64,000 nucleotides of DNA, from NCBI GenBank assembly GCA_034231615.1, contig CM067304.1, positions 19,703,944-19,767,943 on the forward strand. The letters run 5' to 3'. Source of the stretch: Meghimatium bilineatum. Its lineage: Eukaryota > Mollusca > Gastropoda > Stylommatophora > Philomycidae. A program made the position numbers and the translations under genes. Position 1 is the first letter of the stretch. Every line of letters starts with the position of its first letter. Below, in pieces: positions 20,863 through 32,240 of this stretch. Below the pieces are notes generated by a model, which did no database searches, was not told where the DNA came from, and worked only from the letters and a program-made list of their open reading frames with translations.

Positions 20863-21304
20863 TACTAATTTGTGGCTATGTAGGGCTATTTTATCTGAGA
20901 ATATTTTGTCATAGAACCCATTAACCCATCTTCAAACGAGTGGTCTTGTAACCTGTCTTTGTTGTTGTTCATGATATCAAGAGCGTCCTGCACTCGTCAC
21001 GTTTTTGCAAACAAACAACGTGACAGATAATAAAACAGTATAAAGAGTGGCCTCCTCTAATATTGGCATGCACCAAAAAGAAGCTGGGTTTGGTTATACA
21101 CAGTTTGATTAAGTCACACTCAATTTCCCAGTAAATCACTAATGGGAAACATGCAGTAGTGACAGAGAGGGTAAAATATATATAGAAATGCGTCGTGAAT
21201 GAAGACTCGGTATGATGATGTTTTTCTGTGACTTCGGCAAACGTATGCATGAAGTTGGAAGTTTCAAAAACAAAATGATTTATGTGAGATATTGTTCATG
21301 AGCT
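20863..21304. other. No feature seen
   Basis: Unclassified sequence. Confidence 0.4.
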
Positions 21305-21750
21305 GATAAAACGCATGTGGTAAATGTATGTTATACGCTCGTGAAACATGGACTGTGTACAGACGACATGTGGTAAGTGTATGTTATACGCTCGTGAAAC
21401 ATGGACTGTGTATAGACGACATCTGACGAAGCTCAATCACTTACACACAAGAGTCATCTGATAATAGTTATAAACATCAGATGACAAGAGAAAACTCTGG
21501 ACACCACTGTCCGTGATGGAGCTGGTATCCCTAGATTTGACACTGTTCTTGTGCAGACACATATTCGTTGGACAGGTCATGTGGTAGTTATATGACATAT
21601 CATCGCGTAGCAAATATACTTCTCTATAACGAGTTGCAGATGGGCAAACATTTTCAAGTTGTCTAGAGAAGTTATATGACTCGTTAAAGATTTCACTGAA
21701 AGTCTTCTGAAATAAAACAAGATATATGGGACGACACTGCATGAAATAAA
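21305..21750 (+). mobile_element. RTE-type LINE 3' region (family G) with a 53 bp internal duplication
   Basis: Reads ETWTVYRRHL-like, then QEKTLDTTVRDGAGIP, FDTVLVQTHIRWTGHVV, and in another frame LQMGKHFQVV. ATGTGGTAAATGTATGTTAT through ACAGACGAC is duplicated head to tail at about 21313-21420, so the ETWTVYRR block occurs twice. Confidence 0.75.
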
Positions 21751-21818
21751 GCTAAATAACCAAATGGTCAGAGGGTGTCCGACAAAGTGGATGGTGCCGC
21801 AGTAACCTAATGAACAAA

Positions 21819-22372
21819 TAGTCAAGCAAAATGAATTAAACAGGTTACTAAAACACTTACTTGCCTATTAATAAAAATATATTTAAAAAAGTATATATAA
21901 AAAAACATACAATAAAACTAAACAGGACAATTCTCCACGTATCGGCTCAAATTGAACCTTTTTCAAGAGACAAACAACAGAAAACAACAAAATAAAAAAC
22001 AAAATAGATGACAAATTTTCTTTTATTATTCTTGCACTAATTATAAACATCCCAACTACATCTATAGTGCCTCTAATTTCCCACATTCGGTTTGTTTATA
22101 ATGAATGCACGCATTTTCTCTTTTACTAGATGAGTTGCCATCCCTGCGTTATGGAGACGGGGCTTGATGAAATCTAGTCATCTATTTTGTTTTTTATTTT
22201 GTTGTTTTCTGTTGTTTGTCTCTTGAAAAAGGTTCAGTTTGAGCCGATACGTGGAGAATTGTCCTGTTTAGTTTTATTGTATGTTTTTTTATATATACTT
22301 TTTTAAATATATTTTTATTAATAGGCAAGGTAAGTGTTTTTAGTAACCTGTTTAATTCATTTTGCTTGACTA
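21819..22372. repeat. Large inverted repeat, ~194 bp arms with 164 bp spacer
   Basis: Left arm 21819-22012 is nearly the exact reverse complement of right arm 22177-22372: GTCAAGCAAAATGAATTAAA against its complement, through to AAAATAGATGAC / GTCATCTATTTT. Each arm contains the motif TCTTGAAAAAGGTTCA, TGAGCCGATACGTGG. This would form a long hairpin. The ends resemble those of other hammerhead-like Penelope-type remnants here. Confidence 0.9.
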
Positions 22373-22379
22373 TATGAAA

Positions 22380-22475
22380 TAAAGATACATGGCACTCTAC
22401 AGTAAAAAAAAAAGGCACAACATCTTGTGAAATGAGAAGAAATCAGGCAGCTCAACAGCGGAGTTTATCACGTCA
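22380..22475 (+). mobile_element. Small LINE fragment (family G 3' part)
   Basis: GATACATGGCACTCTACAGT, TTGTGAAATGAGAAGAAATC and AGCTCAACAGCGGAG match the stretch at 51030-51105 within another family G copy. Confidence 0.55.
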
Positions 22476-23850
22476 TCATTACCATTTTCCTCTTATGCCA
22501 GGCTTGGCACATAGGGCAGATGTTATAGTTCTCTGTGCTTGTCGACAAGCTTGACACATAGGGCAGATGTTATAGTTCTCTGTGCTTGTCGACAAGCTTG
22601 GCACATAGGGCAGATGTTATAGTTCTCTGTGCTTGTCGACAAGCTTGGCACATAGGGCAGATGTTTTATCTCTCCATGCTTGTCGACAAGTTTAGCACAT
22701 AGGGCAGATGTTATAGTTCTCTGTGCTTGTCGACAAGCTTGGCACATAGGGCAGATGTTATAGCTTTACATGCTTGTCGACAAGCTTGGCACATAGGGCA
22801 GATGTTATAGCTTTACATGCTTGTCGACAAGCTTGGCACATAGGGCAGATGTTATAGTTCTCTGTGCTTGTCGACAAGCTTGGCACACAGGGCAGATGTT
22901 ATAGCTTTACATGCTTGTCGACAAGCTTGGCACATAGGGCAGATGTTATATATCTCTATGCTTGTCGACAAGCTTGGCACATAGGGCAGATGTTATAGTT
23001 CTCTGTGCTTGTCGACAAGCTTGGCACATAGGGCAGATGTTATAGCTTTACATGCTTGTCGACAAGCTTGGCACATAGGGCAGATGTTATATATCTCCAT
23101 GCTTGTCGACAAGCTTGGCACATAGGGCAGATGTTATAGCTTTACATGCTTGTCGACAAGCTTGGCACATAGGGCAGATGTTATAGTTCTCTGTGCTTGT
23201 CGACAAGCTTGGCACACAGGGCAGATGTTATAGCTTTACATGCTTGTCGACAAGCTTGGCACATAGGGCAGATGTTATATATCTCCATGCTTGTCGACAA
23301 GCTTGGCACATAGGGCAGATGTTATAGTTCTCTGTGCTTGTCGACAAGCTTGGCACACAGGGCAGATGTTATAGCTTTACATGCTTGTCGACAAGCTTGG
23401 CACATAGGGCAGATGTTATATATCTCCATGCTTGTCGACAAGCTTGGCACATAGGGCAGATGTTATATCTCTCCATGCTTGTCGACAAGCTTGGCACATA
23501 GGGCAGATGTTATATCTCTCCATGCTTGTCGACAAGTTTGGCACATAGGGCAGATGTTATAGCTCTCCGTGCTTGTCCATCAGCAGCCAGTTGTTCCAGA
23601 TCGCTCATTTTCATACCAGCTGGTTGTAATGTTCTTTTTTCCTAGTTCTTTTCAGTGTTGTTTTGGTCTTCCCTATTTCTCTTGCTTCTCGGTGACCATG
23701 TAAAGACTTGCCGTGTTATTCTGTCTTCATTCATTCTGAGTGTATGATCGATATATACTCAACACTTTTTTCTAATAACGTTTGTGATCTAATCTTGTTT
23801 TGTCATGGCTGTGAAGTCATGAGTAGGTAAAAAAAAACAACTTCTACAGT
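22476..23850 (-). mobile_element. RTE-type LINE 3' end (family C/H-like) containing a 47 bp minisatellite
   Basis: The minus-strand frame at 23600-23570 reads DLEQLAADGQARRAITSALC. This is the DLKxLA-x-R-KW-x-xVSALCA ending seen at 14.0, 31.1 and 60.7 kb. The 23600-23830 stretch matches the 31200-31400 copy (TCATTCTGAGTGT, TTCTAATAACGTTTGTGAT). The terminal SALCA codons are expanded into the array at 22497-23580. Confidence 0.75.
22497..23580 (-). repeat. 47 bp minisatellite, about 23 units, from a LINE C-terminus
   Basis: Plus-strand unit: GGCACATAGGGCAGATGTTA, TAG, a variable TTCTCTGTG/CTTTACATG segment, then CTTGTCGACAAGCTT. Minus frames read ITSALCAKLVDKH, the LINE ending. Every intact unit contains the 14 bp palindrome GCTTGTCGACAAGC. 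Three variant types of the central segment alternate. Confidence 0.93.
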
Positions 23851-24104
23851 GACAATCCCATGCCCGATCTGTCTAATGGCATGTTGTTTTTTTCTATCAA
23901 TAATCTCAGTCAAAGGCATTAACCTAAGTGAAGTTCATCAAGTGGTTATAGCCAATTGTCAGTATCATTTGTAACGGACGAACAACAACGAGATAGTAAG
24001 AAACACCGGTAGTGACCCTAGATTCGATTGCAGCCGTTGAACGCTTTGTACAGGAATACCGCCCATTGATTGTGAGTAACATTGCCGTACATTAAGACAT
24101 CAGT

Positions 24105-24355
24105 CAATGTTTACTATACCATATCATTAATGTTCAGTATACCATATGATCAATGTTCAGTATACCATATCATTAATGTTCAGTATACCATATCATTAAT
24201 GTTCAGTATACATATCATTAATGTTCAGTATACCACATCATCAATGTTCAGTATACCATATCATTAATGTTCAGTATACCATATCATTAATGTTCAGTAT
24301 ACCATATCATTAATGTTCAGTATACCATATCATTAATGTTCAGTATACCATATTA
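24105..24355. repeat. 23 bp satellite, left block (about 11 units)
   Basis: Units of TTAATGTTCAGTATACCATA plus TCA. Same array as 26894-27405, separated by a LINE. Confidence 0.95.
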
Positions 24356-26893
24356 CACAGATATATGCCCAAACATCAGCGGCAGTCGAAACAGAAATTG
24401 ATGATTTTAATGAGCAACTACAATTCGCGCTTGAAAAAAACAAACACAACATAAAAATAGTTTTGGGCGACTTCAATGCAAAAGTAGGTCAGGTCAGAGA
24501 TCAACATGACCCGTGTCAAGGTACACACGGCTTAGGCATTAGGAACAATAGTGGAGAGCGTCTGCTAGCCTTTTGTGCAGAGAACCGCCTAGCGGTAATG
24601 AATACATTCTTCAGACAACACCCTATAAGACTATACACCTGGATGTCACCGGACGGAAAGACCAGAAACCAAATAGATTACATATTGATAGATCAAAGAT
24701 GGAAAACAAACATTCTTCAATGCAAGACACTACCAGGCGCAGACTGCGACACTGATCATGAGTTACTCATCGCAAAGTTCAAGGTAAAGATAAAAAAGAC
24801 AACAAAAACTTCAATGATTACCAGATACGATGTGACGTCAATACCGAAAGAATACAACATCGAAATTCAAAACAAATTCGAAAAATTACTAGAAATACAA
24901 GAAGAATACTCTCCAAATGAACTTGAAAACAAAATAAGTGACATTTTCAATGACAGTGCAAAAAACATGCTACACAAAAAAAACAGGAAGAAGAAAGAGT
25001 ATATATCACAAGAAACTATGAGCGTTATCCAAGAATGAAGACACATCAAAAATAGTAGTAAAAACAGAAGAAATTATAGAATCCTGTCAAGAGATATACA
25101 AAGAAGAATTAGGCAAAACTACATAAACAAAATATGCCTGGAAATAGAAGGGCAGAAAAGCCAAGGTAACAGTAAAACGATGTTCGAAAATGTACGACAT
25201 TTAAGAGACAGCAAACCTCAACCATCATTAAAAGTGCTGAAAGATAAACAAGGAAACATACTAACAGAAGGGAAGCATATCTTACATAGATGGAAGAAAT
25301 ACTGCAGTGAGATGTATGATGACCCAAGAAAAACCAAAAACAGAACAATAAACGAATATGAAAAGGAGCCAGAACCCACAAAGGAAGAAGTAAGATACGC
25401 AAAAGAAAGTTTAAAGAAAGGTAAAGCCCCAGGCAATGATGGCTTAACAACTGAAATGATACACGCAGGCGTCGAGGCCAGAATCAAGATTTACCACAAA
25501 CTCTGCTGCAAAATATGGGAAAGCGGTACATGGCCGGATGAATGGAAACAATCATTATATATACCCCTCCCAAAAAAAGGCGACCTTCAGATTTGCTCTA
25601 ACTACCGAACTATAGCCCTTATAAGTCAAGCAAGTAAAATAATGTTAAACATCATAATGCAAAGAATCAAACAGAAATTAGAGATGGAGATAAATGAAAC
25701 ACAGGCTGGTTTCAATCGGGCAGAGGAACAAGAGATCACATTCTTAATATGAGATTGATCATAGAAAAGTGTAGGGAATTTTCAACTGACCTGCACATGT
25801 GTTTCATAGATTACTCAAAAGCGTTCGACTGCGTCCAACACCAGCAACTATGGGAGATAATGAACAGCATGGGTTTCCCAAGACATCTGATTCATCTAAT
25901 AGAGGAACTTTACCAAGATCAAAAGGCTGCAGTGTAGTTAGAGGACGATCTCTCAGAGTGGTTTGAGGTACAGAGTAGAGTAAGGCAGGGATGCATACTC
26001 TCCCCATACCTGTTCAACATCTATGCAGAAAGTATAATGAGGAACATGAGAGAAGACATACACAACGCTGACTACCACGCTTTAAACATCGGTGGATTCC
26101 TAATCCCGGAACTACGCTACGCAGACGACACAGTGCTTCTTTCAAATGATATAAAGGGATTGGAACAACTAATCAAGAACACAAAGAAATATAGCGAAGC
26201 ACAAAATTTTTATTTAAACACGCAAAAAACAAAAATCATGTCAACAGATATAACAACACAACAACCAAAAATCAGAATAGACAATACCGAGATAGAATGT
26301 GTGGATAAATTTGAATACTTAGGAGCAAACATCAACGCTGCAGGAGACTGCATTGCAGAAATAAGGAAGAGATTGGCAATGGCATATTGCAAAATAACAC
26401 GGCTGAAAAACATATGGAAAAATAACAAAATAGAAACGAAAGTGCTAATGTTACGAACTTTTATTTTTCCGGTTGCAACATACGGATGTGAAAAATGGAC
26501 CCTAAGTAAAACAGCGTCAAAGAAGATCAACGCCTTCGAGCTGAAATGCTACAGGAAGATACTTAGAATATCATGGAAGGATAAAATCAGAAACTCAGAT
26601 ATTATAAACACACTGAATATTCCAGAGTGTTGGTTACTAAACACAATAACAAAAAGAAAACTACGCATGTTTGGTCATATAAAGAGACACAACTGTTTAG
26701 AGAGACAAATAATGGAGGGAAGAGTACATGGGAGAGGAGAAAGGGCAGACCAAGAAGACGATGGACTGACTACATTAAAGATAACATTAATACATCGCTA
26801 GAAAATGCAAGCCCCACCACATCGCCCAAGACAGAGAGAGGTTCAGAGAGTTCAGTGGGAAGACAACGTTCTGGAAGGAAAACGTCACATGAC
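24356..26893 (+). mobile_element. RTE-type LINE (family A), endonuclease to 3' end, pseudogene
   Basis: Starts inside the AP endonuclease: TQIYAQTSAA, then IVLGDFNAKVG (catalytic Asp/Asn) at about 24460, NQIDYILID, and DHELL (terminal Asp-His) at about 24755. The RT domain follows: KGKAPGNDGLTTEMIHAG, NYRTIALISQASKIMLNI, CFIDYSKAFDCVQH, QGCILSPYLFNIY and the catalytic ELRYADDTVLL at about 26110. The C-terminal part has FPVATYGCE and KCYRKILRISW. Lesions: stop at 25036, frameshift near 25715, stop at 25935, and indels near 26733 and 26815. The flanking duplication ATACCATATTA (24345-24355, 26894-26904) is a variant absent from most satellite units, supporting target-primed insertion with 5' truncation. 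Confidence 0.93.
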
Positions 26894-27405
26894 ATACCAT
26901 ATTAATAATGTTCAGTATACCATATCATTAATGTTCAGTATACCATATCATTAATGTTCAGTATACCATATCATTAATGTTCAGTATACCATATCATTAA
27001 TGTTCAGTATACCATATCATTAATGTTCAGTATACCATATCATTAATGTTCAGTATACCATATAGTTAATGTTCAATATACCATATCATTAATGTTCAGT
27101 ATACCATATCATTAATGTTCAATATACCATATCATTAATGTTCAGTATACCATATCATTAATGTTCAGTATACCATATCATTAATGTTCAGTATACCATA
27201 TCATTAATGTTCAGTATACCATATCATTAATGTTCAGTATACCATATCATTAATGTTCAGTATACCATATCATTAATGTTCATTATACCATATCATTAAT
27301 GTTCATTATACCATATCATTAATGTTCAGTATACCATATCATTAATGTTCAGTATACCATATCATTAATGTTCAGTATACCATATCATTAATGTTCAGTA
27401 TACAA
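26894..27405. repeat. 23 bp satellite, right block (about 22 units)
   Basis: Continuation of the array at 24105-24355 with the same unit. Variants TTCATTATACC and TTCAATATACC appear in neighbouring units. Confidence 0.95.
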
Positions 27406-28107
27406 CATCATCAATGATGGACTATAGTACAACAATGTCTGATAGGTGGGTGCCGTGACAGCGTGACGTACAGGTATGATGTGGAGTACACCAGGCGATG
27501 CATGAATTGCTAGACACGGGAACAGGAGCATTTCCTACTACATACTTTCTATAGACCCTGTAGAACTTGTTATTTACCGCAATAAAAAACGATACAATTG
27601 CATTTTACACTTTACAAAAAAAATAATTACTAAAGAACGATATATAACGTTTTAGTTCGAAAAACCGACGTTTCGATAAAAAATGGTCTTTATCAAGAAC
27701 ACATCCTAGGACGAATAGAGAAAAGTGCTGTATATGACCACATCAATCTTTTTTTTTAAATTAAAAACCCCACCTGACCTCCCATATCTATTGAAGTCAT
27801 ATCTACTGCTCTGTTCACTATGGGCGTATACAGTGAAATCTTAAAATATGTTATACAGAATACATGACATTTGAAAACGTTGACAGGTATGTAATTTTCT
27901 TAAGAAAAATAAATAAATGGTACTCTAATTCTGATTGAGAACCGCATATTCACGGATCAATAAATCGTTTGAGATCTCTCAACGTATAATGACATTCTCA
28001 AATTCTATAGTAGACGTGAGGTGAAAATGTAGTGGGAGAAGGACAATTGTGACAAATTAGGGGACACTCTAATCTAAAGTGTGAATGTTGGCTAGAGTGG
28101 TGTAATA
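27406..28107. other. No gene seen; one hammerhead-like motif
   Basis: Unclassified apart from 27666-27700 (minus), where CTTGATAAAGACC and TATCGAAACGTCGG flank a T-rich loop. Confidence 0.4.
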
Positions 28108-30136
28108 AAACATGTGAGGTATGTCACAACATGTGAGGTATGTCACAACATGTGAGGTATGTCACAACATGTGAGGTATGTCACAACATGTGAGGTATGT
28201 CACAACATGTGAGGTATGTCACAACATGTGAGGTATGTCACAACATGTGAGGTATGTCACAACATGTGAGGTATGTCACAGCATGTGAGGTATGTCACAA
28301 CATGTGAGGTATGTCACAACATGTGAGGTATGTCACAACATGTGAGGTATGAAACATGTGAGGTATGTCACAACATGTGAGGTATGTCACAACATGTAAG
28401 GTATGTCACAACATGTGAGGTATGTCACAACATGTGAGGTATGTCACAACATGTGAGGTATGAAACATGTGAGGTATGTCACAACATGTGAGGTATGTCA
28501 CAACATGTGAGGTATGTCACAACATGTGAGGTATGTCACAACATGTGAGGTATGTCACAACATGTGAGGTATGTCACAACATGTGAGGTATGTCACAACA
28601 TGTGAGGTATGTCACAACATGTGAGGTATGAAACATGTGAGGTATGTCACAACATGTGAGGTATGAAACATGTGAGGTATGAAACATGTGAGGTATGTCA
28701 CAACATGTGAGGTATGAAACATGTGAGGTATGAAACATGTGAGGTATGTCACAACATGTGAGGTATGAAACATGTGAGGTATGTCACAACATGTGAGGTA
28801 TGAAACATGTGAGGTATGTCACAACATGTGAGGTATGAAACATGTGAGGTATGAAACATGTGAGGTATGTCACAACATGTGAGGTATGAAACATGTGAGG
28901 TATGAAACATGTGAGGTATGTCACAACATGTGAGGTATGAAACATGTGAGGTATGAAACATGTGAGGTATGTCACAACATGTGAGGTATGAAACATGTGA
29001 GGTATGTCACAACATGTGAGGTATGAAACATGTGAGGTATGTCACAACATGTGAGGTATGAAACATGTGAGGTATGAAACATGTGAGGTATGTCACAACA
29101 TGTGAGGTATGAAACATGTGAGGTATGAAACATGTGAGGTATGTCACAACATGTGAGGTATGAAACATGTGAGGTATGAAACATGTGAGGTATGTCACAA
29201 CATGTGAGGTATGAAACATGTGAGGTAAGTCAGAACATGTGAGGTATGAAACATTTGAGGTATGAAACATGTGAGGTATGAAACATGTGAGGTATGAAAC
29301 ATGTGAGGTATGAAACATGTGAGGTATGAAACATGTGAGGTATGAAACATGTGAGGTATGTCACAACATGTGAGGTATGAAACATGTGAGGTAAGTCAGA
29401 ACATGTGAGGTATGAAACATGTGAGGTATGTCACAACATGTGAGGTATGAAACGTGTGAGGTATGTAACAACATGTGAGGTATGAAACATGTGAGGTATG
29501 TAACAACATGTGAGGTATGAAACATGTGAGGTATGTCACAACATGTGAGGTATGAAACATGTGAGGTATGTCACAACATGTGAGGTATGAAACATGTGAG
29601 GTAAGTCAGAACATGTGAGGTATGAAACATGTGAGGTAAGTCAGAACATGTGAGGTATGAAACATGTGAGGTAAGTCAGAACATGTGAGGTATGAAACAT
29701 GTGAGGTAAGTCAGAACATGTGAGGTATGAAACATGTGAGGTATGTCACAACACGGTGAGGTAAATCACAAATCATGTGAGGTATGTCACAAAACACGGT
29801 GAGGTAAGTCACAAATCATGTGAGGTATGTCACAACACGGTGAGGTAAGTCACAAATCATGTGAGGTATGTCACAACACGGTGAGGTAAGTCACAAATCA
29901 TGTGAGTTATGTCACAACACGGTGAAATAAGTCACAAATCATGTGAGGTATGTCACAACACGGTGAAATAAGTCACAAATCATGTGAGGTATGTCACAAC
30001 ACGGTGAAATAAGTCACAAATCATGTGAGGTATGTCACAACACGGTGAAATAAGTCACAAATCATGTGAGGAAAGTCACAACACGGTGAAGTAAGTCACA
30101 AATCATGTGAGGTATGTCACAAATCATGTGAGGTAA
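28108..30136. repeat. 19/16 bp satellite with changing higher-order structure
   Basis: The basic unit ACATGTGAGGTATGTCACA (19 bp) is almost alone to about 28620. It then alternates with a 16 bp form, ACATGTGAGGTATGAA, in 35 and 51 bp groups to about 29330, then in 35 bp groups with GTAAGTCAG variants to 29740. Finally ~39 bp dimers with ACACGGTGA and AAATCATGTGAGG run to 30136. Confidence 0.95.
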
Positions 30137-30221
30137 AGATCGAACCTTAAAATCTATGAGTCTTATGCGATAAGTTTCCTATGCGCTAAAGTCTATAGAA
30201 ATATGAGGGCCGCGTCTGCGA

Positions 30222-30440
30222 ATTCAGTCGTCAGCAGGAGGTCCATACGGTTGCTCCACAGCTTCACCTCCAGATCTGTCTCTCGGGGCCATACTTCAGT
30301 CGTCAGGAGGAGGTCTATACGATTGCTCCAAAGCTTCACCTCCAGATATGTCTCTCGTGGCCATACTTCAGTCGTCAGGAGGAGGTCTATACGGTTGCTC
30401 CAAAGCTTCACCTCCAGATCTGTCTCTCGGGGGTATATTT
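30222..30440. repeat. 72 bp tandem repeat, 3 units
   Basis: Units contain TTGCTCCAAAGCTTCACCTC, CAGATCTGTCTCTCGGGGCC and TCAGTCGTCAGGAGGAGGTC. The 24-codon period leaves open frames on both strands. Adjoining minus-strand sequence to 30602 (LELVHKTLLMSMLKRFPDA) stays open for 64 codons and may be an old element remnant that I do not recognise. Confidence 0.75.
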
Positions 30441-30824
30441 TAGTCCTAAAAAAGTGGGCATGTCTGAAGAATGTGTTCTAGCGTCTGGGAACCTTTTTAA
30501 CATTGACATTAGTAGCGTTTTGTGTACCAATTCGAGGCTTAGGAATGGGCCTCTGGAGATCCTCCTGCCTGGCAATGAATCAAAGAGGCAACCGTATTCC
30601 ATGTATATAATCTGAGAATATTTATTTACTGTATAGTGCGCACATATCCCATTTCCATTTACATGTCCAATTACAGGGTACCCACTCCTGCTCAGTCTGA
30701 CAAGTTACGCCTTCTCACTAATACAGCTTTAAAATAATTGTTGTTGGGTTTTTTTCCGCACCGTTCCTATTCTCACTTGTACAACATATGTATCACTTGT
30801 CTCATATGACTACCAGTAAGGTAT

Positions 30825-31095
30825 AAGTAGGTCCCATGGCAGCAACCTGCCGTCGTGGATGAAGATAACTCTTCATGCACTATGCCGCAGCAACTATAAG
30901 GTGGGGTGGCCAATACCCTTCCTGTTATTACCTCCCTTCATGCACCAGGTACTCATTTACAGCGGAGGAGTGGTCGTGTCAAGCGAGAAATTACAACCCA
31001 GAATTTTTTTTTCCGGACGTGATTTCGAACCTGGTACTCTGTAACCCGATGATAGTGAACAAGCAAGCTCACCATCAACTAGTCTACCGCGCTTC
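30825..31095 (-). mobile_element. tRNA-derived SINE, about 270 bp
   Basis: The minus strand begins GCGCGGTAGACTAGTTGATG (box A-like). About 50 bases later comes ACCAGGTTCGAAATCACG (box B-like), then a body with AATGAGTACCTGGTGCATGA and GCAGGTTGCTGCCATGGGAC. The head layout fits a tRNA-related SINE. Confidence 0.6.
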
Positions 31096-31134
31096 TCTAC
31101 ATGTATCGCAATGTCTTATATACATTCATTTATT

Positions 31135-31690
31135 TTCCTTCAGCGCTGAAGTTAGCGCATAGGGCAGAGATCAGATCTCTCCAATTCTGTCTGTTCAAAG
31201 CTATTCTGTGCAGTTCTTGAATAGTATGAATATTGTTTGTTTTAATTTCTCTAAGTATTGTCATCCTGAGTGTTTCCTTTTGTCTACCCCTGTGTCTTCT
31301 GCCTGTTGGTATCCATGCAAGAGAATGGTGGGGTATTCTGTTATTGTCTGACCGTACGACATGATGATATAGGACCAATGGCGTTTTCTAATAACATATG
31401 TGATGTAGTTTTGATGTGGCTCTCTGATTTTGTTCATTCGATTTGAATTCGCTCCAGTGGGTGTTAGTTATCCTACGAAGGCATTTGTTTTAGAAACTCA
31501 ATATTTTCTTTTCTGAAGATAAAAAACTTTCCAGCCCTTGCATCCATATGACAGCACTGGAATGACGCAGGAATTAAATAAGCGTATTTTCGTGAGTGTG
31601 CTGATTGACTTTGACCTCCAGATATTTGACAATTTATCTAAGGCACTTGATGCTACTGCAATGCGAGTTATAATTTCTGACATGACATCG
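31135..31690 (-). mobile_element. RTE-type LINE 3' region (family H)
   Basis: The minus frame has LSNIWRSKSISTLTKIRLFN, SCVIPVLSYGCKGWK, then NRIPHHSLAWIPTGRRHRGR and NWRDLISALCANF with a stop. Frames change once. It shares the SALCA ending with families C and the 22.5 kb copy. Confidence 0.82.
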
Positions 31691-31784
31691 CTGTCGAGTG
31701 TTAATTGTCGAGTGTTGTCTTATATGACTACGAGTATATTCATTCTTTTCTTTGGCGAGCGAAACAAAGTAAACGCAAGTGTTC

Positions 31785-32240
31785 AATGATTAGTCGCATC
31801 AGTCAAGATGACTGACTGTGAGATTAGTCGCATCAGGCAAGATTACTGACTGTCAGATTAGTAGCATCAGTCAAGATGACTGACTGTGACAGTAGTCGCA
31901 TCAGTCACGATGAATGACTGTGGCATTAGTCGCATCAATCACGATGAGTGACTGTGAGATTATTCACATCAGTCAATGTGACTGACAGTGACATTAGTAG
32001 CATCAGTCAAGATGAATGACTGTGAGATTAGTCACATCAGTCAAGATGACTGACTATGAGGTTAGTCGCATCAGTCAAGTTGACTGACTGTGAGATTAGT
32101 CGCATCAGGCAAGATTAATGACTGTCAGATTAGTCGCATCAGTCAAGATGACTGACTGTGACATTAGTCGCATCAGACAGGATGATTGACTGTGAGATTA
32201 GTCGATCGCATCAGACAATATGAGTGACTATGAGATTAGC
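31785..32240. repeat. ~34 bp satellite, about 13 units
   Basis: Units of GATTAGTCGCATCAGTCAAG then ATGACTGACTGTGA. Each contains CAGTCA/TGACTG inverted pairs that could fold into small hairpins. Confidence 0.9.

Noticed and set aside
22497..23580. CRISPR-like regular array
   Set aside because: No unique spacers; the variable segment has only about three recurring forms, and the unit is LINE coding sequence in a eukaryotic context.
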